From Incurvaria masculella (lineage: Eukaryota; Arthropoda; Insecta; Lepidoptera; Incurvariidae), in contig OX335649.1 of NCBI GenBank assembly GCA_946894095.1, forward strand, positions 14,588,001 through 14,652,000: DNA of 64,000 nucleotides, in the 5' to 3' direction. Positions 1-9,283 of the stretch are shown piece after piece (positions within the stretch are counted from its first letter, which is position 1; each line of letters starts with the position of its first letter). Under the pieces are notes generated by a model. The model was not told where the DNA came from. It made no database searches and saw only the letters and a program-made list of their open reading frames with translations. The position numbers were made by a program, and so were the translations under genes.

Positions 1-207
1 AAACTACCAAGTTCCTCGCTGTGCTCTGCAGTGGAAGCCAGGTACACCGTCGAGACCGATCCTGAGAGGGATCCTTTGAGGGTAAGTCGTGACAACGTGC
101 CTTGGCTCCAAGCCGACGAGGAAGCACCCCTGGTAAGTTTTCAGCACTGAACCATTAAACCCCATACAGTCCACTGAGAGAGAAATTAATACTCTCTTTA
201 TCGAACA
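1..207 (+). repeat. 5' LTR of BEL element (3' part only)
   Basis: Bases 1-207 match 9676-9882 with no difference that I can find, at a constant offset of 9675. The LTR ends in TCGAACA at 201-207, and the missing first 223 bp lie upstream of the window. Two GTAAGT strings (82-87 and 133-138) look like splice donors within the transcribed part of the LTR. Confidence 0.93.
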
Positions 208-212
208 TTTTT

Positions 213-230
213 TGGCCCTTCGGCCGGATT
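213..230 (+). other. Primer-binding site of BEL element
   Basis: The sequence TGGCCCTTCGGCCGGAT begins five bases after the LTR end. It starts with TGG, as expected for pairing with the CCA 3' end of a tRNA primer. I have not identified which tRNA it matches. Confidence 0.7.
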
Positions 231-703
231 TATAGTATAGAAACCTGTGGATGAGTTGCACTTTAAGAAATCTTTTATTTTGTCGTTTCACATTCAAAGA
301 TTATATAGGTATTTGTAGCTATTTTCGTTGTCGTTTAAGTTTTTCCTTTCTTTCGTTTCTCAGTGGAATAAACTTTGATTAACAAGTACCTACATAATTC
401 TTCCTTTCTCGTTTATTATTTTATGTATTTTGTAGTTTTCATATTAAAAATCTAAAAGCCCATTCAGAATAAATTTCTGTTATATTTATTTTAATAACTT
501 TGTCTACTCGAATTCGAATTGGAGGTAGTTTCGAAATAATTGATCAATAAGTTGGGGAAACATTTATTTTACTTACTGGCACCATTCGTTGTGAACTGTT
601 ATCAACTTCACATCTGTCAATAGAACTGTCACTACTGTCAGTGAACAAAAGTAAACAAACTGTTTTCGTGTGTTGATTTCCGCGGTATATTTCTGTTTAA
701 ACA
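231..703 (+). other. BEL untranslated leader
   Basis: This AT-rich leader runs between the primer-binding site and the gag start and contains no gene. It probably carries packaging and dimerisation signals, but none is recognisable. The ATG at 704 has a favourable context (ACAATGG), which supports that start. Confidence 0.6.
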
Positions 704-3700
704 ATGGCAAATCCAGACAAAAAGTGCAATCCAGCGTCTCCTACCCAGGAAGAAAGCTGCAGTTTCCGAATTATGCGCGATTATGCTGTCATGCGCCTCG
801 AACATTTAGCGGAAACGGCAGACGATTTGTCATTAAAACTGTGTTGTGAGGCTGACCTAGCGGGACTAATAGCTAGTTTCCATGAAGCCCAGCTTCGTGT
901 CCTTGCAAATACTAGTGTCTCCGATCGGGAACATGAATTTCAAGCCACTCGGGACTTCGAAAACCAGGTGACATCAATTCGTAAGAGGTTAGGCCAGTTC
1001 AATATTTCCCTTACCCAGAAGTCGCAAGAGAATTCTTTTAGTAGTGTGGCAAAGTTACCTCGCATTAATCTTAAACATTTTGATGGCAGATTGGAAAACT
1101 GGTTGCCTTTTATAGAGATATTTGATTCTCTGATTCATAACAGACAATCTATGTCTGATGTCGAAAAACTGCACTACTTGTTATCATGTGTGGAAAAGGA
1201 ACCTCTGGATCTCATTAAAACATTTCCAATATCAAATGCCAGCTATAAGGATGCGTACAATACACTTCGCAAGCGTTATCATAAAACAAGGCAGCTTGCG
1301 AACACATTTTATGAGAAAATGTTAAATTGTGAACCCATTAAATCAGGGAGTGCCTGTGAATTGCAAAAGGTGGATAGTGTTTTCACAGAAAACCTGTTGA
1401 TTCTCGAAAAATACAATTTACCGGATAGGAATTTTATGCTGGTACATTTATTGTGGACTAAGATTGATCGCGCTTCTCGCATTCAATTCGAACTGGAACA
1501 TCAGTCGGATGAAGTTCCAAAATTCGAAACTCTTCTTGAGTTCATTAGGAAGCGTTATCGTGCATTGTCGGCGGCGGTTCCAGAACTGACGACTCATTCA
1601 AAGGTTCAATACCAGAAACCGTCCGTTACTCTAACATCGAAACCAAAATCATCGTCATTTATCGTTACCACTCCTAAATGTGTATTGTGCTCAGAAACTC
1701 ATGGCATTTGGAATTGTACTAAATTCCTTAAAAAAGACCCTGATTCTCGCTTTACTTTGGCAAAGGAACATAAACTTTGCATTTTATGCCTTGCTCCTTC
1801 GCACAGTGTAAAGAATTGCCATTCATTGAAACGTTGCAGCCACTGTGGCTATTCTCATAATTCACTTCTTCATTTTGAAAAGAAGAAGGTCGAAGGTTCA
1901 GAAAAATTAAATGAACCAATTTCTGAGAAATCGAATGCTCCTCCGTCTGTTGCTTTGTCAAGTAGCGTGCATGCTGCAAACACTAAAGTTTTACTGTCGA
2001 CGGCAAGAATTCTAATTAAAAATTGTAGAGGTCAATATGTTCCTATACGAGTGCTTTTGGATAGCGGAAGTGAATCAAACTTTATGTCGGAAGATTGTCG
2101 CAAAAAACTAAATCTCAATTATAGCACAAAAGGTACAATTTCTATAAATGGAATTGGTCAATCTGTCGTTCAGCCCATGGGATCCTTAAACTGTCAAATT
2201 AGAACTCATACTGAACCATCAGAAGACCTTTCCTTATCTGCATTAGTGTTGCCGAACCTTAATCATAATATTCCGTCGAGTCCCTTCAATGCTACAAAGT
2301 GGGAACATATCATCGGTTTAACCCTCGCGGACCCAGAATTTAATGTGTCTAGACCGATTGATATGATTTTAGGATCTGATATTTTTGCTTTGTCGTTTCG
2401 TCCAGGTTTGGTCAAAGGAGAAACCAACCAACCAACCGCCATCAACACCATTTTCGGTTGGGTGTTGATGGGTGGTTCCAATCCTTGTGCTGACTTATCT
2501 CGTCAAGCATTTCATACAACACTGTCTACTTCACTTGACGAATCTTTAAAAAGTTTTTGGGAACTTGAAAACGTCGTCACTCGTAAAAATAAAATTTTGT
2601 CGCCCAAGGAAAAGGATTGTGAAAATTATTTTGTCGAAAAGCATGATCGCACTCAGGATGGACGATACATCGTTCCATTACCCTTTAATGACCAAAATAA
2701 CTTGCCCACCTTTACAGGTTCCAGGGCATTGGCATTAAAAAGGTTGATAGGATTAGAAAGGAGATTGTCAAGTAATGAACATTTTCGAAACAATTATGTT
2801 GCTTTCATGAAAGATTATAAGAGTAGTCAGCATCTAGAAAGAGCTGAGCCTCCACCTGTCGATTGTGGGAATTTCTATTATATTCCGCACCATGGAATCT
2901 TAAGAGATTCGGTCACAACACCTTTACGTGTTGTGTTTGATGCCAGCGCCAAGGATGTTCAGGGTGTCTCATTAAATAGTACCCTTTTGGAAGGAGAAAA
3001 ATTGCAGGCTAATATTGTCGAGCTCCTTTTACGCTTCCGATGGCATGTTGTCGTCTTTACTGCAGACGTAAAACAGATGTACCGTCAAATTCTGGTACCT
3101 CCGAAGGATGCAGATTATCAACGCATATTATGGCGTGAGTCTCCCCATGAGCCTGTCCAAGATTTTCGATTGTTGACAGTGACCTACGGGGTCAAATCAG
3201 CACCCTTTCAAGCTCTTCGTACAATTTCTCAACTGGCAAAGGATTCCAAGGATACTTATCCACATGCTTCAGCAATTATTGAACGCGACATATACATGGA
3301 CGATGTAGTTTCAGGTTCAGATGATATCTCTCACAGCCGAATGCTGTGTACGGAACTAACGGATATGTTTGCTTCAGCTGGTTTTCATTTGAGAAAGTGG
3401 ACGTCGAACAGTAAAGAGTTCCTGAAAAATTTGGATCCCTCTGAATTATATACAGAGAGCTTTCGGGATTTCGATGATAATAATGATTTGTCGCTTAAGG
3501 TATTAGGGCTAAAATGGTTACCTAATACTGATGTTTTTAAATTTAATGTGTCCACACAAAACTCCAAATGTACAAAACGAATAATTTTGTCGGAGATCGC
3601 CCGTATTTTCGATCCTTTAGGTTTTTTGACACCTATAACGTTTTTCGCAAAATATCTCATGCAGCTTTTATGGATTTCTGGGGTATCCTGGGATGACATT

Positions 3701-4825
3701 CCACCCGATCAGATTACTCGTGAGTGGCTTCTGTTCAAATCTCAACTTTCGTGTTTATCGGCTCTTAACATTTCACGTCGAATAATTTCTGGTCCTCAAA
3801 ACATACAGCTGCATGGATTCTGTGACGCCTCAGAAAAGGGTTTCTGTGCTGTCATTTATTTTCGCTGTCAGAATGCAGATTTGCAAACTACTATTCATTT
3901 GGTCACTGGAAAATCTAAGGTGGCACCACTAAAAAGACTTACTTTGCCTCGCCTGGAGCTAATGGCAGCATTGTTGCTATCCAACTTAACCTGTGCTGTG
4001 TTGGAAGCATTGAAACCATTTCACCTGAAAGCTGAAATATTCGCTTGGTCAGACTCCAGCGTTGCACTAACTTGGATAAAATCTTGCTCGTCAAAATGGA
4101 AGACCTTTGTTAGTAACCGAGTAAGCGAAATTCAAGACAATATCCCTCCAAGTTGTTGGAGACATGTCAGATCAGCGGATAATCCCGCTGACTGTGGTTC
4201 CCGTGGTATCCACCCTAAGGATTTAATAGATCATCCGCTATGGTGGACGGGACCTTCTTGGTTGAGGGAGAATGACCAAGCGTGGCCCCAATTTTCACTG
4301 ACATTAGATTCAGACGCTCTCGAATGTGAACAAAAAATCTACAGCCTACTATCGCATAATAATTTTGATTTTATAACTGAACTGTTGCATAAGTTCTCAT
4401 CCTTGCGCACAATTAAACGTGTCCTTTCATATTGCTTTAGATTCATTAATAATTTGAAAAACCCTACCAATAAAAATTTTGGAACCTTGTCGTTGTCGGA
4501 GACTGATAAGTCACTCATGTTCCTAATCAAGCATGTTCAGGAAGTGTGCTTTGTTACTGAACTGCAATATTTATCGAAAAAGAAAATAAATTCATTACCT
4601 AAGCAATTGAGGAAATTAACACCTTTCCTTGACGAACTGGGCCACTTGAGGGTCGGCGGTCGCCTAGAAAATGCTAACATTCATTACGATAAAAAGCATC
4701 CATTGTTGCTACCAAGACAACATCGTCTTACCTTTTTAATAATTGATGAGTACCATAAAAAATACATGCACCCTGGATTACAGACGCTACATTATTTACT
4801 TTCACAAAGCTTGGAAATTTCTTAA
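704..4825 (+). CDS. BEL/Pao gag-pol polyprotein, 5' part, cut by insertion
   Basis: The frame encodes 1373 residues, of which the last five or so come from the inserted element after 4809. Residues about 110-290 resemble the BEL gag domain (DUF1759 type). Residues about 326-392 are a Cys/His-rich zinc-knuckle region (CVLC, CLAPSHSVKNC, CSHCGYSHNSLLH). A retropepsin follows with the catalytic DSG in LLDSGSESNF near residue 453. Reverse transcriptase motifs include TADVKQMYRQI, YGVKSAPFQALRT and the catalytic YMDD at residues 864-867. A Pao-type region with IARIFDPLGFLTP leads to an RNase H-like part with GFCDASEKGF, PRLELMAALL and AWSDSSVALTW. The C-terminus begins the integrase zinc-binding domain (EYHKKYMHPG) and is cut at 4809 by the non-LTR insertion. 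The remaining integrase continues at 8258 in register. No internal stop or frameshift is seen. The polyprotein would serve capsid assembly, processing and reverse transcription in the cytoplasm, but as found it lacks a complete integrase. Confidence 0.93.
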   Translation: MANPDKKCNPASPTQEESCSFRIMRDYAVMRLEHLAETADDLSLKLCCEADLAGLIASFHEAQLRVLANTSVSDREHEFQATRDFENQVTSIRKRLGQFNISLTQKSQENSFSSVAKLPRINLKHFDGRLENWLPFIEIFDSLIHNRQSMSDVEKLHYLLSCVEKEPLDLIKTFPISNASYKDAYNTLRKRYHKTRQLANTFYEKMLNCEPIKSGSACELQKVDSVFTENLLILEKYNLPDRNFMLVHLLWTKIDRASRIQFELEHQSDEVPKFETLLEFIRKRYRALSAAVPELTTHSKVQYQKPSVTLTSKPKSSSFIVTTPKCVLCSETHGIWNCTKFLKKDPDSRFTLAKEHKLCILCLAPSHSVKNCHSLKRCSHCGYSHNSLLHFEKKKVEGSEKLNEPISEKSNAPPSVALSSSVHAANTKVLLSTARILIKNCRGQYVPIRVLLDSGSESNFMSEDCRKKLNLNYSTKGTISINGIGQSVVQPMGSLNCQIRTHTEPSEDLSLSALVLPNLNHNIPSSPFNATKWEHIIGLTLADPEFNVSRPIDMILGSDIFALSFRPGLVKGETNQPTAINTIFGWVLMGGSNPCADLSRQAFHTTLSTSLDESLKSFWELENVVTRKNKILSPKEKDCENYFVEKHDRTQDGRYIVPLPFNDQNNLPTFTGSRALALKRLIGLERRLSSNEHFRNNYVAFMKDYKSSQHLERAEPPPVDCGNFYYIPHHGILRDSVTTPLRVVFDASAKDVQGVSLNSTLLEGEKLQANIVELLLRFRWHVVVFTADVKQMYRQILVPPKDADYQRILWRESPHEPVQDFRLLTVTYGVKSAPFQALRTISQLAKDSKDTYPHASAIIERDIYMDDVVSGSDDISHSRMLCTELTDMFASAGFHLRKWTSNSKEFLKNLDPSELYTESFRDFDDNNDLSLKVLGLKWLPNTDVFKFNVSTQNSKCTKRIILSEIARIFDPLGFLTPITFFAKYLMQLLWISGVSWDDIPPDQITREWLLFKSQLSCLSALNISRRIISGPQNIQLHGFCDASEKGFCAVIYFRCQNADLQTTIHLVTGKSKVAPLKRLTLPRLELMAALLLSNLTCAVLEALKPFHLKAEIFAWSDSSVALTWIKSCSSKWKTFVSNRVSEIQDNIPPSCWRHVRSADNPADCGSRGIHPKDLIDHPLWWTGPSWLRENDQAWPQFSLTLDSDALECEQKIYSLLSHNNFDFITELLHKFSSLRTIKRVLSYCFRFINNLKNPTNKNFGTLSLSETDKSLMFLIKHVQEVCFVTELQYLSKKKINSLPKQLRKLTPFLDELGHLRVGGRLENANIHYDKKHPLLLPRQHRLTFLIIDEYHKKYMHPGLQTLHYLLSQSLEIS

Positions 4826-6548
4826 AACTCTTGGAGTTGGTAAAAAGTCTTCTACTGTCAGTAACAACATCGACATCAACGCCCTTAACAGGCATTTCTC
4901 CTCTCCTCTCACCACCATTGATCAAGTGGTAAAATGTCAAACTCTTCTTCAGCTTTCAGCTTTACCAACTCCGGAGCATGCTTCATTTACATTTCGCCAA
5001 GTCACTGACCGTGAAGTTAAGCTGATCCTGAATTCAATTTCAACAAAAGCTGTAGGTGCCGACTGCATTAGCCTCGACATGCTCTCACCACTGCTGGCCG
5101 AACTGCTACCTATAATTACATTTATTCTAAATCATTCCCTTTCCAGTGGATCTTTTCCGAGTACCTGGAAAAGGGCTTACATCATTCCTGTCCCAAAAAT
5201 TTCAAATCCTTCTTCTTTCAGTCAATATCGCCCTATTTCTATTTTACCTGTATTGTCAAAAATTCTGGAGCGCATTGTTCACCAGCAGTTGGCCAGCTTC
5301 CTTGCCGGCAATCACTTGCTGAACCCAATGCAGTCAGGTTTCCGACCTTGCCACAGCACCGTTACTGCTCTCGTCAAAGTAACTGAAGATGTCCGAACAA
5401 ATATGGAAAACAAGAATCTTACAGTCTTAACTTTGTTGGACTTCAGCAATGCATTCAACACAGTGGACTTTGACATCATGCTTGGTATTCTACGAACGCT
5501 TAACTTATCTCCGGCAGTGCTTGACTGGTTCGCGTCTTATCTCTGTGGTCGACATCAGTGTATCAGAATTGACAATGTGTGTTCTGACTGGGCTGATTTA
5601 ACTGCTGGTGTTCCACAGGGTGGCGTGTTATCTCCTCTGTTATTCTCTATATTTATTAATCTAATTACAAATATGTTAACTTCTCTTTACCACCTTTATG
5701 CCGATGACTTACAGCTGTACTTGCATTGCTCCTTTGATAATTTGGCACATACCGTATCAGAAATGAATGTGAATTTGGATCATATCCTAAATTGGACAAA
5801 ATCATTTGGTCTGACGGTAAATCCTATGAAATCACAAGTCATAATAGTCGGCAGCCCTAGACTTGTATCGAAGATTGATCACAATACATTACCAGCGGTA
5901 ATCTACAATGAAGTAGTTATACCGTACTCTAAAACAGTAAAAAATCTAGGCATTTTTATTGATGACACCCTGTCATGGGCGCCCCAGGTAAATGAGATCA
6001 GCAGGAAAATCTTTGCTGCCGCCCACTCTTTAAAACGCTTACAGAGTTTCCTTCCAATCCGTACCAAAATCACGTTGACGCAAACTCTCCTACTTCCAAT
6101 TTTAGATTATGCAGATGTGTGCTTTTTGGATTTAACTGAAGTTCTCCTTGATAAATTGGAACGTTTACAGAATCTCTGCATTCGCTACATATATGGTCTG
6201 CGTAAATACGACCATGTATCGCAGTACCGTCGTCAGCTTAAATGGCTACCCATTCGTTATCGAAGGAACTGTCACATACTCACTCTTCTTTTTGGGGTCT
6301 TAAATAACCCTCACTCTCCTGAGTACCTTCGTTCCCGATTCTTGCACCTATCTTCACACGGTCTCCCTCTACGTTCTAGCGACGACAGTATCCTTGCGAT
6401 TCCCCGCCATACAACTTGCTTCTTTTCCAACTCCTTCACTGTACATGCAGTACGTCTGTGGAACTCGTTGCCTTCCTCCGTCCGCTCTTGTCAAACTATC
6501 GGCTCTTTCAAGTCGAGAATCAAGGAGTTTTATTTAAATGAAATCTGA
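4812..6548 (+). CDS. Non-LTR reverse transcriptase, 5'-truncated but open to its stop
   Basis: About 578 residues of the reverse transcriptase protein are open. The frame also runs upstream into BEL sequence (to 4743), but the non-LTR sequence begins at about 4810. The visible motifs are PVPKISNPSSFSQYRPISIL (finger region), QSGFRPCHSTVTAL, LTLLDFSNAFNTVD with the first catalytic Asp, AGVPQGGVLSPLLF, the catalytic YADDLQLYL, and KNLGIFIDDTLSW in the thumb region. The C-terminal part, with RLWNSLPSSVRSC and FKSRIKEFYLNEI, matches the usual end of Jockey/CR1-group proteins. The apurinic-type endonuclease that normally precedes the RT is absent, so the copy cannot move by itself. It has no own start codon or promoter here. 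Complete preservation of the frame indicates a recent insertion. Confidence 0.9.
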   Translation, partial: WKFLKTLGVGKKSSTVSNNIDINALNRHFSSPLTTIDQVVKCQTLLQLSALPTPEHASFTFRQVTDREVKLILNSISTKAVGADCISLDMLSPLLAELLPIITFILNHSLSSGSFPSTWKRAYIIPVPKISNPSSFSQYRPISILPVLSKILERIVHQQLASFLAGNHLLNPMQSGFRPCHSTVTALVKVTEDVRTNMENKNLTVLTLLDFSNAFNTVDFDIMLGILRTLNLSPAVLDWFASYLCGRHQCIRIDNVCSDWADLTAGVPQGGVLSPLLFSIFINLITNMLTSLYHLYADDLQLYLHCSFDNLAHTVSEMNVNLDHILNWTKSFGLTVNPMKSQVIIVGSPRLVSKIDHNTLPAVIYNEVVIPYSKTVKNLGIFIDDTLSWAPQVNEISRKIFAAAHSLKRLQSFLPIRTKITLTQTLLLPILDYADVCFLDLTEVLLDKLERLQNLCIRYIYGLRKYDHVSQYRRQLKWLPIRYRRNCHILTLLFGVLNNPHSPEYLRSRFLHLSSHGLPLRSSDDSILAIPRHTTCFFSNSFTVHAVRLWNSLPSSVRSCQTIGSFKSRIKEFYLNEI

Positions 6549-6738
6549 ATATACTATTTTTATCGCTGTACATCTTTCTTTTTATTATCATCAAAGAAAT
6601 AGGTATATATTTTTGTTTTGTTTTAATTTGTTCCTAAATTGTGGATATACAATATATATTTTAGTATATTGTATTATATATATTAGTTTATTTTATTCAA
6701 AGTATGCTTGTATTGTCATGTAAATTATGGTTTATGTA
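6549..6738 (+). other. 3' UTR of the non-LTR element, first part
   Basis: AT-rich, non-coding sequence between the RT stop and the mariner insertion. It ends in the TA dinucleotide (6737-6738) that serves as the mariner target site. Confidence 0.7.
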
Positions 6739-8018
6739 TTAGGTTGGGGAAAAAGTTTCTTCGCATTTTTTAAGAAAATTCAAAACATTTTTTAATATGG
6801 TTTATTTACATTTAACTAAAGTATGTAGGTACCATTTTGTTCGATAACTTTTTGCCATCTTGTAGGTAGGGACATGATCCCATTGCTATAGAAATATTGG
6901 GACTTCTGATCAATATACCGCGACAAGTGGTTTTGGCAGTCCTCTCGTGATGTTAACCTGACACTGCCTAAAGAATTCTGAAGAGACCTAAACAGGTGGA
7001 AATCTGAAGGTGCAAGGTCAGGACTATACGGCGGATGCATTAACACCTCCCAGCCAAACTCTCTTAGTTTTTGCTGAGTGGCTAAAGATGTGTGAGGTCT
7101 AGCGTTATCATGATGAAAAACCACACCCCTTCTGTTGATTAATTCCCGCCGCTTTCTCTCATCTTCTTGCTTTAATCTCATCAGTTGTTCGCAGTAGAGT
7201 TCAGAATCGATGGTCCTCCCATCCAGCTTATAATGAATAATGCCCTTCCAATCCCACCACACACACAGCATCACCTTGTTGCAAGTTAACCCGGGTTTCG
7301 CCACAGTCTGTGAAGCTTGACCGGCCTTTGACCACGACCTTTTTCGCACGTTCTTGTCGTACGTGATCCACTTTTCATCACCAGTTATCAGCTTCTTCAA
7401 AAATGGTTCGGTTTCATTACGTCGTAATAAAGAATCACAAATGAGTACACGGTTCATTAGGTTTCTTTCAGTGAGCTCGTGAGGTACCCAAATATCGAGC
7501 TTTTTTGTGTACCCAGTTTTTTTCAAATGCGCCAAAACTGTTTTGTGGTCAATTCCTAGTTCTTCAGCTACGTCGTTACTACTGATATGCCGATCTTGCT
7601 CCACTTTTTCAAAAATGGCATCCATTTTATCCGTAATAGGGCGACCAGAGCGACGTGCATCTTTGACATCAAAATTTCCGGATTGAAAACGCTTAAACCA
7701 AATTTGTGCTACTCTCACAGACACTGCACTAGGTCCATAAACATTGCAATTTTTTTTCGAGGCTTGCGTTGCATTTTTACCTTTTTTGTAGTAAAATTTT
7801 AAAATGTATGGAATTTCTTCATTAGATTCACTCATTTTGACAGTACGAAAAACAAATGAGAATCACACATTTTCCTAATTTGAATTTGGAATTATGTTCT
7901 TTAAAATTTAAACTTTCAATGATACCAAAACCAGCCAGATACAAATAGTATAGCCAAAGAGATTTTATTACAAGTTCATACATACTATAATGCGAAAAGA
8001 CTTTTTCCCCGACCTATA
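6739..8018 (-). mobile_element. mariner transposon, apparently complete
   Basis: The 1280-bp element has inverted terminal repeats TTAGGTTGGGGAAAAAGTTT on the left and, read on the minus strand, TATAGGTCGGGGAAAAAGTC on the right. Similarity continues further inward (TTCGCATTT against TTCGCATTA). A TA dinucleotide flanks each end (6737-6738 and 8019-8020), as expected for Tc1/mariner target duplication. The interior codes for a full-length transposase on the minus strand. The element sits in the 3' UTR of the non-LTR element and is therefore the youngest of the three nested insertions. The two repeats differ at several positions, so optimal transposase binding is not assured. Confidence 0.93.
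6816..7835 (-). CDS. mariner transposase (DD34D), open reading frame intact
   Basis: This 339-residue protein has the normal length for mariner. The N-terminal half carries two helix-turn-helix DNA-binding parts, the second around RHISSNDVAEELGIDHKTV, joined by a GRP-type linker (RRSGRPITDK). The linker motif WVPHELTERN precedes the catalytic core. The three catalytic aspartates are visible in TGDEKW, in HHDNARPHTS and in YSPDLAPSDFHLF. The second and third are separated by 34 residues, the mariner signature. No stop or frameshift interrupts it. The enzyme would cut and paste the element at TA sites in the nucleus. Whether it is active cannot be told, since single missense changes would not be visible. 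The start at 7835 was chosen because MSESNEEIPYILKFYYKKGK matches the usual mariner beginning. Confidence 0.95.
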   Translation of the reverse strand: MSESNEEIPYILKFYYKKGKNATQASKKNCNVYGPSAVSVRVAQIWFKRFQSGNFDVKDARRSGRPITDKMDAIFEKVEQDRHISSNDVAEELGIDHKTVLAHLKKTGYTKKLDIWVPHELTERNLMNRVLICDSLLRRNETEPFLKKLITGDEKWITYDKNVRKRSWSKAGQASQTVAKPGLTCNKVMLCVWWDWKGIIHYKLDGRTIDSELYCEQLMRLKQEDERKRRELINRRGVVFHHDNARPHTSLATQQKLREFGWEVLMHPPYSPDLAPSDFHLFRSLQNSLGSVRLTSREDCQNHLSRYIDQKSQYFYSNGIMSLPTRWQKVIEQNGTYIL

Positions 8019-8254
8019 TATATTTTTATTTTATTTGCTTTATTATTTTCCTTTCAAATTGCTATTGTGTACCTACCTACAGATATTTTAGATTGTCTCT
8101 CCTCATCACCCCAAAGGTTGACTGGAAGAAATCACTCCTAGTGATAAGTCCGCCTTTGTGCAATTTTGTTGTTGTTTCGAATTGTTTTTGTAATTGTACT
8201 TGTTTTCTATTGCACAATAAAGAATTTATTCATTCATTCATTCATTCATTCATT
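8019..8254 (+). other. 3' UTR and ATTC-repeat tail of the non-LTR element
   Basis: This is the continuation of the non-LTR 3' UTR after the mariner. It includes the CCGCCTTTGTGCA motif, a polyadenylation-like AATAAAG and about six ATTC repeats at 8229-8254. The open frame running through it into the BEL integrase is fortuitous. Confidence 0.75.
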
Positions 8255-8257
8255 CAA

Positions 8258-9283
8258 AGATTTTGGATTTTATCTCCTAAACGAGCAATTCGGTCTGTAA
8301 TCTCAATGTGTCATAAATGCTTTCGTTGTCGACCTACAGCAGTACCAGCACCTATGATGGGTAATCTACCTTCTTATAGGATTAGTGAACTCAAACCCTT
8401 TTCGTGCGCTGCTATGGATTATGGTGGTCCTTTTATGGTAACCCTCGGACGTTACCGAGGTGCCAAGTCTTATAAAGCTTATGTGTGTATTTTTGTTTGC
8501 ACCAGCACTAAGGCTATTCATATCGAGCTAGCTACCGAGTTAACCACTGAAGCTTTCTTGGCAGCGCTGAGACGATTTGTCGCTCGTCGTGGTCGGTGTA
8601 ATCGTTTGATATCTGACCGAGGGACGAATTTCGTAGGGGCGAGTAATTATTTACAATCGATTGTGTCAAAAGCTGTTGAGGCGGAAGAGATTAAATTTGA
8701 ATTCAATCCTCCAGGCAGTCCCCACTTTTCAGGATTGGCCGAAGCTGGGATAAAGGCTGTAAAAACTCATTTGGCTCGAGTTATTGGTCTACAACGATTA
8801 ACATATGAAGAACTGTATACCTTTCTGACACAAATTGAGGCATTACTAAATTCTCGCCCCCTGACACCAGTTAGTTCAGACGCTAATGATCTATCAGTTT
8901 TGACTCCCGGACATTTTCTCACTTTGGAACCCGTGTCATCAGTTCCAGAAGAAGATCTCAGCAATATAAAAATAAGTGCATTAAATCGTTGGAAATTAAT
9001 TCAAAAATTGCATCGAGACTTCTGGGATAGGTGGAATAAAGAATATATTCACTCCCTTCAACAGAAGGCAAAGTGGAACAAGGTTCATCCGAACATTGTG
9101 ATCGGTCAAATGGTCCTAATTTTGGATGAACAATCTAGCCCGTTGAAATGGAAAATAGGTCGTATAGATCGGTTACACACAGGGTCGGATGGAATTTGTC
9201 GCGTAGTCTCTGTCCGCACTTCTGCAGGAGTAATTAAGAGAGCTGTGGTCAAATTATGTCCACTCCCCATGTCGAATGAGTGA
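8258..9283 (+). CDS. BEL/Pao gag-pol polyprotein, 3' part (integrase)
   Basis: About 341 residues continue the interrupted BEL frame in register. The CHKCFRC cysteines complete the HHCC zinc-binding domain begun before 4809. The catalytic core shows an Asp in AAMDYGGPF, an Asp in LISDRGTNFVGA and a Glu in GLAEAGIKAVK, the DDE triad of retroviral-type integrases. The C-terminal region with GQMVLILDEQSSPLKWKIGR resembles the BEL-specific end domain (DUF5641 type) and closes with VVKLCPLP shortly before the stop. The domain would join element cDNA to host DNA in the nucleus. It has no start of its own and is separated from the rest of pol by 3.4 kb of foreign sequence, so this copy cannot make a full integrase. 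Confidence 0.92.
   Translation, partial: RFWILSPKRAIRSVISMCHKCFRCRPTAVPAPMMGNLPSYRISELKPFSCAAMDYGGPFMVTLGRYRGAKSYKAYVCIFVCTSTKAIHIELATELTTEAFLAALRRFVARRGRCNRLISDRGTNFVGASNYLQSIVSKAVEAEEIKFEFNPPGSPHFSGLAEAGIKAVKTHLARVIGLQRLTYEELYTFLTQIEALLNSRPLTPVSSDANDLSVLTPGHFLTLEPVSSVPEEDLSNIKISALNRWKLIQKLHRDFWDRWNKEYIHSLQQKAKWNKVHPNIVIGQMVLILDEQSSPLKWKIGRIDRLHTGSDGICRVVSVRTSAGVIKRAVVKLCPLPMSNE

Larger units (their letters stand above)
4810..8254 (+). mobile_element. CR1/Jockey-like non-LTR retrotransposon, 5'-truncated, interrupted by mariner
   Basis: The insertion breaks the BEL frame between 4809 and 8255. The five bases CAAAG occur on both sides (4805-4809 and 8255-8259) and are the probable target-site duplication. 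The element ends in a run of ATTC repeats (8229-8254) after CACAATAAAG. Its 5' end lies just upstream of the reverse transcriptase domain, so the endonuclease and any first ORF are lost, which is typical of incomplete target-primed reverse transcription. Removing the mariner at 6739-8018 leaves about 2.16 kb. The motif AAAGGTTGACTGGAAGAAAT...CCGCCTTTGTGCA in the 3' UTR is, to my knowledge, common in moth elements of this group. The exact clade (CR1, Daphne, Jockey) is not decided. Confidence 0.88.

Noticed and set aside
4743..4809. Start codon at 4743 for the non-LTR RT frame
   Set aside because: This part of the frame is BEL sequence read in another phase. The non-LTR element begins only at about 4810, so the ATG is fortuitous.
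8093..8254. N-terminal extension of the integrase frame from 8093
   Set aside because: These bases are the 3' UTR and ATTC tail of the inserted non-LTR element. BEL coding sequence resumes at 8255-8258.
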